From CATOSP01 sp965197545 (lineage in GTDB: Bacteria; Chloroflexota; Dehalococcoidia; Lucifugimonadales; UBA3495): DNA of 64,000 bases. Both the position numbers and the translations under genes were made by a program. Of the stretch, positions 1-7,442 are shown piece by piece (position 1 is the stretch's first letter; each line of letters starts with the position of its first letter). Under the pieces are notes generated by a model. It worked only from the letters and a program-made list of their open reading frames with translations, was not told the DNA's origin and ran no database searches. The stretch is taken from positions 124,001 to 188,000 of the forward strand of contig CBDANJ010000008.1 of assembly GCA_965197545.1 (NCBI GenBank), read 5' to 3'.

Positions 1-1
1 G

Positions 2-598
2 GAGGCCATCCATCACTCGGTGCTGTTCCCCTGGCTCGGCGCCATGTACGCCCCGGAAGTGTCCGGGCTGGAGGAGTTGAAGGGCCTGGAAGGTCCGGTG
101 GTCTTCGCCATCAACCACAACGCGGTCAAGTGGGACAGCATGCTGGTCCTGAAGACCCTCCCTCGACCCCTGCGCCGCCGGATGAGCTACGCCGCCGCGG
201 CCGAATACACCTTCGCCAAACGTTGGGTGGCCGTGGTGGCATCGCTGGTGGGCAACGCCTTTCCCCTGTACCGGGAGGGCGCCGTCAGGCCCAGCCTGGA
301 GCACCTGGGCAGCGTTCTGGACCGGGGATGGAATGTGGGAATTTTCCCCGAAGGCGAGCAGTACGTGGGCCAGCCGATGCTTCCCTTCCAGACCGGCGCC
401 GGTCTGCTCGCCGTGGACGGGCGGGTGCCCGTTGTCCCGCTGCTCTTGGTCAACCACGGCAAGTCCAGGGGTGGCATAGCCGGACCCAAGAGCCGGGAGG
501 CAGTGTCGGTACGGTTCGGAACGCCGCTGGCCTTCCCACCGGGCACCGACTATGCTGAGGCCACCCGGAAGATAGAAGAGGCGGTGCGATCCCTGTGA
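2..598 (+). CDS. PlsC-like lysophospholipid acyltransferase, 5' end cut by window
   Basis: The predicted role is transfer of an acyl chain to a lysophospholipid or glycerol phosphate at the membrane. The protein has an INHNAVKWD motif that stands for the usual NHX4D catalytic motif, but with one extra residue between His and Asp. It also has FPEGE for the second conserved block and a hydrophobic VPVVPLLLV strand near the end. The frame is open to the window edge. A GTG at 20 could start a 192-residue protein, but codons upstream are coding-like, so the gene probably begins outside, perhaps as the C-terminal domain of a larger protein (such domains are known fused to AMP-binding enzymes). The family call is good; the substrate is unknown. 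Confidence 0.75.
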   Translation, partial: EAIHHSVLFPWLGAMYAPEVSGLEELKGLEGPVVFAINHNAVKWDSMLVLKTLPRPLRRRMSYAAAAEYTFAKRWVAVVASLVGNAFPLYREGAVRPSLEHLGSVLDRGWNVGIFPEGEQYVGQPMLPFQTGAGLLAVDGRVPVVPLLLVNHGKSRGGIAGPKSREAVSVRFGTPLAFPPGTDYAEATRKIEEAVRSL

Positions 599-826
599 TG
601 TCGCTCCGCCAGCCTGCTGTTGGTGCATTGGTCCGACGCAATTGTCGCATCGGATATTCCGGCCATGTCACACAAGCGGGTGTCGGTGGTGGGTTGGTCC
701 GCCAGTTGTCGGACCGCCTTGGCCGCGGCGACGCCGATTCGCCCAGCCTCCGTCTGGCCCCACTGCATTCCCTGGCGGACAATATACCAGCGACTGCTCT
801 CTGAAGGGCGATCAGGCGCCATTCTT

Positions 827-2170
827 ATGACACTTGGTGTCCATCCGGCCAAGAACGCAGTCCATCTGCTCGCGCTCGTGGTTATGCTACTGATCGCCTG
901 CTCTACCGAGCCACATACCAAAGATCGTGGGCATGACTCCCAATCACCAGATGGGTCCGAGCGAACTCTCGAGGGGTGGGATGGGCCAGTAGTCATCCCC
1001 AGTATCCACCGGACCGAGTCACCGACTCCAACCATTCCTCTGGACTCGCAACCTCTGGCGGAGTCCAGGTGGATACTCAAGACCCTGGGCGGACTTCCAA
1101 TCATTCCGGGCACGCACCTGACGCTCTCGATCGGGACGGATGGGTTCGGCATCTCTGACGAGTGTAACTCAGGTGCGAGTCAGGGAAAGGCCCCTCACGT
1201 CGGTCCGGACGGAGAGGTGTCGTTTGGGCCGGCAGGATTCTTTCAGACCATGAAGTTATGCACAGAGCCGGTGGGAATCATGGACCAGGCGTCCCGTTAT
1301 AAAGACGCCCTGTGGGAGGCCCGGAGGTACGGCATAGAGGGAGACCTCCTGAGCCTCCTGGATCATGACGGGGAGGTCCTGGTGACTCTCACACGAGTAC
1401 ATCCATTACGAAAGAGTTCTATCAGTGTGGCAGGCGCCAACTGGCGTCTACTGCCGGAAGAGTACGGCTTCTCATGGGATAGGGCGCCGACCATCTCGTT
1501 CCTGGATGGTCGCCTGGCCAGGATAGACACGGACTGCGGCATCTTCATCTCGAAATACCGGACCAGAAAGCAGAGCCGTATACAGTTCCCGTATTGGGGC
1601 AGAGTCAAGGTCGAGTCCCCCTGCGTCGGGGATTACGGAGAGTCCGAGTTCCCGTTTATGAGGTTCGTGGACAACGCAATCGAGTACTCCGCATACGAGG
1701 AGGAAGGCGGGAGACGACTCGAGATGCGGAGCAAACGGCACAGGGTCATCACTCTCGAGGGACTGTCCAGAGGCGCGGTCGGCCTCTCGGACGTGGAGTG
1801 GGAGCTGCTGGCGTTCGTGGAATTCGACATAGACCACCGTGGGTGGGTAAAGGGGATGGAGGTCGAGGGAGTCCTTCCAGAGACGCGGACCACGCTCTCG
1901 TTTCACTCATCCGGTATGAGTGGGGAGACAGACTGTAGTTCGTATGACTACTCCAGCCCTATGGGGTATGAGGTATACGAGGACCGCCGGTTCTCAGACG
2001 ATAAGCTGTATCCAGCCGTGAGGTATACCTGCGTGAGGTCTCCAGAGGCGGTCGCCCAGGACTGTCGGTATTTCAAGTTCCTGTCTCGTATGAGCCGGTC
2101 CCGAGTGTCTGGAGACCACCTGGTCCTGCATGACAATGACGACGGACTCCTGATATTCCAACGACGCTGA
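827..2170 (+). CDS. lipoprotein with three META/HslJ-like domains
   Basis: I place the start at ATG 827 because a signal peptide with a lipobox (LLIAC, Cys25) follows directly; the frame is open further upstream to 620 but that part does not look coding. After a Ser/Thr/Pro-rich linker, residues 80-191 fit a META (HslJ) domain: W-x-L at the start, DECNSG for the conserved Cys-Asn, and a later KLC. Residues 204-312 and 322-447 start the same way (ANWRLLP, VEWELLA) and keep a DC pair (DTDCG, ETDCS) but lose the Asn, so they look like diverged copies. Such domains occur in cell-envelope and heat-shock lipoproteins. Function is unknown; it should sit on the outer face of the membrane. A strong hairpin follows the stop. 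Confidence 0.8.
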   Translation: MTLGVHPAKNAVHLLALVVMLLIACSTEPHTKDRGHDSQSPDGSERTLEGWDGPVVIPSIHRTESPTPTIPLDSQPLAESRWILKTLGGLPIIPGTHLTLSIGTDGFGISDECNSGASQGKAPHVGPDGEVSFGPAGFFQTMKLCTEPVGIMDQASRYKDALWEARRYGIEGDLLSLLDHDGEVLVTLTRVHPLRKSSISVAGANWRLLPEEYGFSWDRAPTISFLDGRLARIDTDCGIFISKYRTRKQSRIQFPYWGRVKVESPCVGDYGESEFPFMRFVDNAIEYSAYEEEGGRRLEMRSKRHRVITLEGLSRGAVGLSDVEWELLAFVEFDIDHRGWVKGMEVEGVLPETRTTLSFHSSGMSGETDCSSYDYSSPMGYEVYEDRRFSDDKLYPAVRYTCVRSPEAVAQDCRYFKFLSRMSRSRVSGDHLVLHDNDDGLLIFQRR

Positions 2171-2196
2171 CACCGCGGCGCCTGCTCCATTCGAAA

Positions 2197-2241
2197 GGGA
2201 ACACCCCGGGCCTCTCTGCCCCCGCGGCCCGGGGTGTTCCC
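2197..2241. terminator. 16-bp perfect inverted repeat after the META lipoprotein
   Basis: Arms 2197-2212 and 2226-2241 are perfect complements (GGGAACACCCCGGGCC) with a 13-base loop. It lies 27 bases after the stop of the lipoprotein gene. There is no run of T after it, so it may be an intrinsic terminator without a U-tract, an mRNA-stabilising hairpin or the trace of a mobile repeat. Confidence 0.5.
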
Positions 2242-2274
2242 GAAGTGCGGCGCCAAATGGTGGCTTGGTGGGTC

Positions 2275-2400
2275 TTACCCAGTGGGTGGTCGATAGAACC
2301 GGGGACGGTTGGCGTCATTGAATTCCAACCATTCTGTTTCATGTGGAAGGGTCAGGAAGGAATCAAGCAATTCCTTGGGGGTGTTTCCGTAGGTATGCAT
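2275..2400 (-). pseudogene. N-terminal stub of an AlbA_2 (Schlafen-type) protein
   Basis: A 41-residue frame starts at ATG 2400 behind a good Shine-Dalgarno run (GGAGAAAGGAG) and contains ELLDSFLTLPHETEWLEF. This matches the usual opening of bacterial AlbA_2 proteins (LPxETEWxEFK). It then runs to a stop after a dozen unrelated residues, whereas the family is normally several hundred residues long. It is best read as the 5' stub of a lost gene. The IS5-family element begins 41 bases upstream of the stub's start. Confidence 0.5.
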
Positions 2401-2463
2401 TGGGAAACGGCTCCTTTCTCCTGATGTTCTGATCTCCCTAAGAGGGTGTGTGAGAAATAGGGA

Positions 2464-2898
2464 TCAATTGGGTTTAAGTCTTTTGAGCATCGGGGGGACC
2501 ATCGCTATATGGACCCATGCCTCCCCGGTTTCGGGCAATTCCTCGTAGTCTTTGCTCAGCCGCCGGCAGCGGCTCAGCCAAGCCAAGGTGCGCTCCACCA
2601 CCCACCGTCTGGGCAGCACCTCGAAGCGGTGGCTGTCCGGGTTCCGGCGCACCGCATTCAGCGCCCAACCTCCGGTGGCCCAAGCCCGCGCCGCCAACCG
2701 GCCAGCGTAGGCCGCATCGGCCCGGATGACCTGGAGCCGGGGAAACCGGTGCAGCAACTTTACCAAGACCAGCTTGGCCCCATCCCGGTCCCCGTGTCGT
2801 GGCACGGGGCAGGCTCTGGATGTTGGCCGCATGGACCACCACGGCCAGAAGCAGGCCCATGGTGTCCACTATGTCCACTACTATGTCCACTACGTCCA
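2464..2898 (-). pseudogene. IS5-family transposase second frame, disrupted
   Basis: This part should continue IVVDTLGLLLAVVVHAA...DRDGAKLVLVKL. Two changes break it. Around 2861-2906 short tandem copies of GTCCACTA(C/T) add a VVDIVVDIVD-like stretch in frame. Near 2800-2825 about 25 bases, themselves a hairpin (CCCCGTG...CACGGGG), separate NIQ from DRDGAKL and shift the frame. The last part (2464-2832) keeps ADAAYAGRL, the RRWVVERTLAWL block with the catalytic Glu, and a normal C-terminus. The copy should be inactive unless rescued in trans. Confidence 0.75.
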
Positions 2899-2906
2899 CT
2901 ACGATG
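2861..2906. repeat. short tandem repeat inside the IS5 transposase
   Basis: Four copies of GTCCAC separated by TAT or TAC triplets (GTCCACTAT, GTCCACTACTAT, GTCCACTAC, GTCCACTAC). On the minus strand they encode alternating Val-Asp with Ile/Val. Related transposases have only one IVVD at this place, so the array is a local expansion. Confidence 0.75.
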
Positions 2907-3303
2907 CGGCGCTTGCGCCCGGATACCTTCTTGCCGGCGTCGCAGCCCCGAGGCCCCCCTTTTCCGTGGTCTTGACGCTCTGGCTGTCGATGATGGCAGC
3001 GCCGGGGATGGCATCCCGTCCTTCTTTCTCCCGGACCTGGCCGCGCAGCGCCTCCTCAACCCGCTCCCAAGTGCCATCGGCCCGCCATTTTCGGAAATAC
3101 CACCACACCGTGCCCCAGGGAGGCAGGTCATGGGGCACCATTCGCCATGGTATGCCGCCGCGCAAGACATATAGTATGCCGTTTACTACCTCCTGCAGGT
3201 CCACGGTACGCCGGCGTCCTCTCCTCGACCCAGGGGGCAACAAGGGTTCCAAATGCTTCCATTGGCAATCCGTCAAATCACTGGGATATGCTTTCCGCTT
3301 CAT
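2899..3303 (-). CDS. IS5-family transposase, first frame
   Basis: The first reading frame (134 residues) starts with KRKAYPSDLTDCQWKHLEPL and carries the N-terminal DUF4096-like part followed by AIIDSQSVKTTEKGG, which holds the first catalytic Asp (IID). The frame then leaves homology. At AAAAGGGGGGC (around 2955-2965) a -1 slip (slippery heptamer G GGG GGC) would join it to PRGCDAGKKVSGRKRRIVVD in the next frame, as expected for programmed frameshifting in this group. A 5' ATG at 3303 fits the usual start. Confidence 0.8.
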   Translation of the reverse strand: MKRKAYPSDLTDCQWKHLEPLLPPGSRRGRRRTVDLQEVVNGILYVLRGGIPWRMVPHDLPPWGTVWWYFRKWRADGTWERVEEALRGQVREKEGRDAIPGAAIIDSQSVKTTEKGGLGAATPARRYPGASAAS

Positions 3304-3478
3304 GCCCCAAAGGTACAGCCTCTCCCCCGTCTCCCACCAAGCTATCTCAAAACCAGTTTACAATATTTCTCACACACCCTCTGAGCGCGGCGGAATGGCA
3401 GGCAGCCCTCTCCGTGTAAATGTGTTGTTGTCCAGCGATTCTGTCCCCTTTTTTGAAAAGCGAATATGTCACCCCGGG

Positions 3479-3712
3479 TTAGTCGGCGGTCATTATCGAT
3501 GCGACCAGAGTCTCGGCTTTGGCTCCCTCCTTGGCGCTGAGTTTCTTGGTGGGCGGACTCTCAGCAGACGCGTACTTCTTCGCTGTATTTTTGGCCATGC
3601 CCAGGTTCCGGGAAATTGAGGTGCCGCGATTGCGTTTCGGGAGGTTCCCCGAATAGGGAAAAATCATCCGCCGCTGGCAGGCGAGAGATAGCTTCTGGGA
3701 CTGGCTTGTCAC
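3479..3712 (-). pseudogene. IS21-type transposase (IstA) N-terminal remnant
   Basis: The second half of this 77-residue frame reads ISRNLGMAKNTAKKYASAES followed by PPTKKLSAKEGAKAE. This resembles the helix-turn-helix region and following linker of IS21 IstA transposases (ISRELGxxxNTVRKY). No catalytic part is present. The first half has no similarity I recognise. It is probably a leftover of an IS21 element; two IstB pieces lie elsewhere in the window. Confidence 0.45.
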
Positions 3713-3852
3713 GCAATTCGGTGCGCAAGTACTTTGCGGCGGCGCAGGGTTGAGGCATTGCCCAAGAGGGGCCGGCTCCTGATGATGAGCGGTCGGTCCG
3801 GCTGATAGCCATGGGACAGGCAGGATCGCGTCAGGTGGAGACGCCTGAATAG

Positions 3853-4250
3853 GACCTGCTCATAGCTTTCGAGGCAATCCACCAAACCTACCGGGACACC
3901 GAAGGATACGTGATCTCTGGGCAGGGCAAGTCCCCTGATTTCGTGCTGGAGATGGTTTCTCGGAGCACGGCGGATGCTAGCGCCAAACGAGAAGACTGCG
4001 CTGACCTGGGCATACCCGAATACTGGCGGTTCGAAGCGGCGGGCGAGCATCATGGCGCTCGACTGGCTGGCGACGCCCTCGTTGACGGCGTTGACCGACC
4101 GTTCCTGATAGAAGAAATTGCTCCGGATTTTTGCAGGGTTGCAGCCCGACGATTGACCTTTACGTCCGCAGGGAACGCGGCCTACCGATGCGTACAAACC
4201 CCGCACTCATCGTTACCATGGAGAACGAAGGGGGGCCGGCCGGGCGGATA
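3853..4250 (+). pseudogene. Uma2-family (DUF820) remnant
   Basis: From 3853 the frame reads DLLIAFEAI...GYVISGQGK, then PDFVLEMVSRST, which carries the Asp and Glu of the PD-(D/E)XK core. GIPEYWRF and HHGARLAGDALVDG follow, typical of Uma2 proteins. The N-terminal third is missing (a stop precedes DLL), and the expected C-terminus (LQGxSPxxxLxVRxE) continues in another frame near 4131-4175. The gene is therefore truncated and frameshifted. Uma2 proteins are putative nucleases often found in many copies per genome. Confidence 0.65.
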
Positions 4251-4405
4251 GCCGCTGATGCGCCGCTACCGGAGCGTCGAAACGCGGTCATCGGCCCAAC
4301 CGGCCATCCCAAAGGGAGCGGATTTAGCGGGAGCGTTCGCGGGTTATCTCTCGTTGCACGAACACCAATTGCCGAATGGCGCTACCGCGGCAGATGCGAG
4401 CGATG

Positions 4406-4921
4406 CTAGTGGTGCCAAGTGTACCAATCTGCAAAAGGCCTTCCTACTAAACCCCGGTCCGGTTGGCTCTCAAACCACTGAACAAATTCTCGCACGACAC
4501 CCGGAGGGAAGTTGCACAGGTGTCCCGGCCCTTTTTGCTTAATGAGGGTACTGAGTTTCCTGGGTAACGGAGGGCCATCGCCGCCCCAGTAAATGAAGTC
4601 GTCGCTGACTAGCACTCTATCCGTATCGACTTGCTTATCGGTGTTCAGGTGAGGGCTGAAATGCCTACGGTAACGCTCGTCCCTCCTGAATTCCTCAAAG
4701 CCGATAACGTCGGTGACCCGCATGGCATAGATTACGGGATAGGCAGGCCACTCCGCTCCCCTCCGTTTCCGATACTCAGCCCCGGCCAAACCGACCACGT
4801 AATCACCTTCCTGGACAGTTTTGCGCATTGCTACCATGCAGTATGCCAGCGTGCAGATGTCGTCCGTCGGGTTGGGGGCGAAGCCATCGTCAACTACCAT
4901 GGTGTACGAGTAGACCTTCAT
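4406..4921 (-). CDS. Nmad2-family protein (nucleotide modification associated)
   Basis: The 171-residue protein opens MKVYSYTMVVDDGFAPNPTD, then CTLAYCMVAMRKTVQEGDYV and VGLAGAEYRKR. This matches the Nmad2 domain, a family predicted from comparative genomics to act with modified DNA bases. GGAG sits 8 bases before the ATG. It lies 21 bases downstream of the Nmad3 gene on the same strand, so the two form an operon. No biochemical role is established that I know of. The gene looks intact and ends in WYTWHH. Confidence 0.7.
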   Translation of the reverse strand: MKVYSYTMVVDDGFAPNPTDDICTLAYCMVAMRKTVQEGDYVVGLAGAEYRKRRGAEWPAYPVIYAMRVTDVIGFEEFRRDERYRRHFSPHLNTDKQVDTDRVLVSDDFIYWGGDGPPLPRKLSTLIKQKGPGHLCNFPPGVVREFVQWFESQPDRGLVGRPFADWYTWHH

Positions 4922-4942
4922 GGAATTTGCTCCGGCCGGTTC

Positions 4943-5710
4943 TTACGCTATGCCCGACAGCAACTCTGCGTCCGAGGCGCCGCTGTGTTGCGCTATCCAT
5001 TCGCGCAGTACCGCTGCGGGTTGGCTTTGACTAGCGTCGCTGGTATCCAGCATACAGCGGCAAGCACGGGTGTAGGAATTGATTACGGTCAGTTCAGTGC
5101 GGTGCGTGCTCCAAGTCCACGGGTTCCCTTTCGCGTCGCTGAAAATCTTTTCGCATATCTCGCGGTTGATTGGAACGGCGCGCTCAAACCGACGGGACTG
5201 GCTTGACCCTGCGATCCCCCAATACTGGTAGTCACCTCTGATGGTATGGGCGTTGTTAGCGAATCTGTCTATCTGGCGAGATCCCGGAGTAATCCATGCG
5301 GCATAATCCGCCAGAAGCCCGCCGATCAAATAAAGACCATACTCACCCGTTGGTTTTCCTCTGGCCCAGCCTTCCAGTCGGGCCAGGAACAGCAGGACAT
5401 CACCCCTCTCCATTCTGGTAAGCGCGGCGGACCGCCCGTTAGCGCCGTTATCGCCATAGGTGAAGGTCACAAACTCAGGGTCGTTGTGGCAAGCTGCGCT
5501 GGACATATCTTGCCGCACATACTGGAGCAGATCACGGCTAGGGTCATAGTGAGAGCGCAGATCCCGGTAGCGAACAGCGTGAGGGGAGCGGTTCAACATC
5601 GTGTCACCCTCGGGAATGGGCAGAAACTCGAACCTCCCGTCGGGGAAGAGCGGGCTGTGCAATCCCCGATGGCTGGAATTGGCGCCCACGTTCGCTAGGT
5701 ATATCCGCAA
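4943..5710 (-). CDS. Nmad3-family protein (nucleotide modification associated)
   Basis: The 255-residue protein starts at TTG 5710, chosen because AAGGAG lies 7 bases before it and no better start exists. The opening MRIYLANVGAN, FLPIPEG and later RAVPINREICEKIFSDAKG fit the Nmad3 domain, which often accompanies Nmad2. The predicted role is in recognising or making hypermodified DNA bases. Upstream, 12 bases away, lies a broken short gene (5723-5968), so the operon may have lost its first member. Nothing else for base synthesis or modification is visible nearby. Confidence 0.65.
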   Translation of the reverse strand: MRIYLANVGANSSHRGLHSPLFPDGRFEFLPIPEGDTMLNRSPHAVRYRDLRSHYDPSRDLLQYVRQDMSSAACHNDPEFVTFTYGDNGANGRSAALTRMERGDVLLFLARLEGWARGKPTGEYGLYLIGGLLADYAAWITPGSRQIDRFANNAHTIRGDYQYWGIAGSSQSRRFERAVPINREICEKIFSDAKGNPWTWSTHRTELTVINSYTRACRCMLDTSDASQSQPAAVLREWIAQHSGASDAELLSGIA

Positions 5711-5722
5711 TTGGAATCTCCT

Positions 5723-5968
5723 TTACCGAGAGCGTTCCCGGATGTAGTCCACCATTTCCAGGAGTGAGTGTCGGGGCGGGTGGTCGGAGGGCAAGTCGGG
5801 GTCGTTGGCTACTCCCAACGGTACCAGCCGGTCGACATGGTGGAAGTCCGGGGTCTCGACAAAGAGCGTGCGGATGGCTCGCGCTCGGTCGTCGGGGTTG
5901 GAGGCGTCGAATATGGTTTGCAGACCGCGCTAGACTTCTCGGGCGTCCTGGATGTTGGCGATGGGCAT
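5723..5968 (-). pseudogene. short gene broken by an in-frame TAG, upstream of Nmad3
   Basis: An 81-codon frame starts ATG (MPIANIQDAREV), meets TAG at codon 13, and continues RGLQTIFDASNPDDRARAI with RTLFVE and DFHHVDRLVPLG. The downstream part looks coding. It resembles the N-terminus of some large restriction-modification type methylases, but I cannot name the family with confidence. The protein is far shorter than such enzymes, so it is truncated as well as interrupted. The stop overlaps the leader of the Nmad3 gene. Confidence 0.45.
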
Positions 5969-6277
5969 AGGGCCACTGCTCCAGTGATCATCGTCTGAGC
6001 CGATTTTAGCACTTGCTCTTTTGCTTCTGCACTGCCGCCAGTGCCGTTGTGGTCTCGGACCGACGTAGTGTGTGGTCTGATGGGCGGGCGTTTCGACTTG
6101 TTTGGGAATAATGCGAGTCCCGCCCACATCAATTTGGTGGAAAAACCATGCGAAATCAGCGTACCGCTCGGGGTGGTTTTTTTGTATTCCTCGGAACGAA
6201 ACTCCGTAATGCTATCTCTACTGCTACGTGCTGTCCAGGGATAGTTACCTTGATTTTCGAGCAGACCCCCCCCACGC
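5969..6277. other. 309-base stretch without a supported gene
   Basis: I see no RNA gene, repeat or convincing frame. It separates the Nmad cluster from a Uma2 remnant and includes a T-run (GGTTTTTTTGTATTCC) near 6175. Confidence 0.5.
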
Positions 6278-6652
6278 TCAGGGAGCCGCAGCAGGCGGAA
6301 GGGGAGGTCTATCCCCGCGCGTGCGGGAGGCTACTTCCAGAACGAAGTCCGGCGGCTTACCCTGGTCGCGGATGGAGTAGCCTCTCTGCTCGACTGCGAA
6401 CGCCCGGTCCACGCCGAAGGCGATGAGCAGGTCTGGGATGCGGTGGCCTTCCTGCTGCCCTGGGATCCTTCGCACTGGGATTTCGCTCAGGACGATGGTG
6501 GTGTCGTAACTTCCGAAGTGCCGACGGAGGGTTGCCTGGTGGGCCGGCTGGTCCAGGTGGAGGGAGTTCTGCATATCGTCCCTGGGGGGGAAGTCTGGGA
6601 ACTTTTCGGCCGACCTGATGGCCGGCGTCTTCCTGATCGGCCTGCTGGTCAT
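6278..6652 (-). pseudogene. Uma2-family protein, C-terminally truncated
   Basis: The frame starts ATG 6652 (GAGGA five bases before). It contains LRRHFGSYDTTIVLSEIPV, then PDLLIAFGVDRAFAVEQRGY and GKPPDFVLEVASRT, the first two thirds of a Uma2 (DUF820) fold including the Asp and the Glu. After VASRT the reading leaves homology into a GC-rich tail and stops; the KR-Y and EYWRF blocks are missing. A run of C at 6267-6273 lies just past the stop. The copy is related to the remnant at 3853. Confidence 0.6.
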
Positions 6653-6735
6653 GGCGTTCCTCGAGCGGGGGGAGAAGAGTGAAAAGTGTGGGGCCATTAT
6701 ATGGCATTGGGGTGAGCGGAGGCCCGCCCGCGGCG

Positions 6736-7323
6736 TCAGGTCGAGTCGTGTTGTCCCGAGTATGTCCCGTCCTTGACGGCCCTCACAGTGGGACGGCTCA
6801 CTCCGAAGGTCCTGGCGGCCGCGCTCACCGAGCCGCCGCTCTCCAGGAAGTCCCGGACGGCCCGCAGCTTCTCGGAGTCCAGCGCCGGGGGCCTGCCCCC
6901 AGTCCGGCCCTCGGCCGCGGCGCGGTCGACGCCGGCCTTGATCCGGTCCCGGATGGTCTCCCTCTCCCATTCGGCCAGGGAGAGCAGCATGTGGAGCATG
7001 AGCCGGGCGGTTGGGCTGCCGTCCCCCGTGTCCAGGCCCTCCGCAAGGGAGCGGATGTAAATCCCCTGGGTGTGCAGCTCCTCGATGGTCCTGAGACCTT
7101 CGGTGAGGTTCCGCGCCAGCCGGTCGATCCGCGGGACCACGACGACGTCGCCCGGCTGGAGCTTTTCACGGAGCTGCTTCCAGGCGGGCCGGCGCATGTT
7201 CCGGCCCGAAGCCACGTCGGTGAAGATGCGGCGCTGGGTGGCCAGCCCGCTCGCGCCCTCCGCCTGGGAGACCCGGATGTAGCCGAAGACTGCTGGGTCC
7301 ATGGGTGCCTCCGGTGGCGGCAA
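6736..7323 (-). CDS. small serine recombinase (resolvase/invertase family)
   Basis: The 195-residue protein has the full small-resolvase plan. VFGYIRVSQ carries the catalytic Ser, PRIDRLARNLTEGL the conserved Arg/Asp cluster, SLAEWERETIRDRIKAGV the long helix, and SAAARTFGVSRPTVRAV the C-terminal helix-turn-helix. It should cut and rejoin DNA at res/inversion sites through a 5' phosphoserine. The start could be ATG 7323 or the ATG at codon 8. A second, broken recombinase of the same class lies at 9085, with a nuclease gene between them. Confidence 0.9.
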   Translation of the reverse strand: MPPPEAPMDPAVFGYIRVSQAEGASGLATQRRIFTDVASGRNMRRPAWKQLREKLQPGDVVVVPRIDRLARNLTEGLRTIEELHTQGIYIRSLAEGLDTGDGSPTARLMLHMLLSLAEWERETIRDRIKAGVDRAAAEGRTGGRPPALDSEKLRAVRDFLESGGSVSAAARTFGVSRPTVRAVKDGTYSGQHDST

Positions 7324-7442
7324 TCAGACACGTGGCGGCGATTTCTACCATTAGCTCCAGGGGTTGATTGCCGCGGTCCTCCATTTACCGAAAAGGTCAA
7401 GACCATGAACGCCCAAATCCGAACGACCCTATCCGGAAGGGA

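Larger units (their letters stand above)
2441..3382 (-). mobile_element. IS5-family insertion sequence, inactivated
   Basis: Ends are 19-base inverted repeats (AGAGGGTGTGTGAGAAATA at 2441, its complement ending at 3382). The outside bases read CTAAG on the left and CTGAG on the right if the outermost two bases of each end are counted as target. This is a near target duplication differing only at the centre. Inside is a transposase in two frames on the minus strand. The size and two-frame layout fit the IS427/IS1031 side of the IS5 family. Confidence 0.85.

Noticed and set aside
2441..3382. A complete, active IS element.
   Set aside because: The ends are intact but the transposase has an extra frameshift beyond the programmed one.
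5600..5640. A sequence resembling the tRNA-Ser 3' end (CTCGAACCTCCC) as the left attachment site.
   Set aside because: It matches only a few bases and lies within the Nmad3 coding region.
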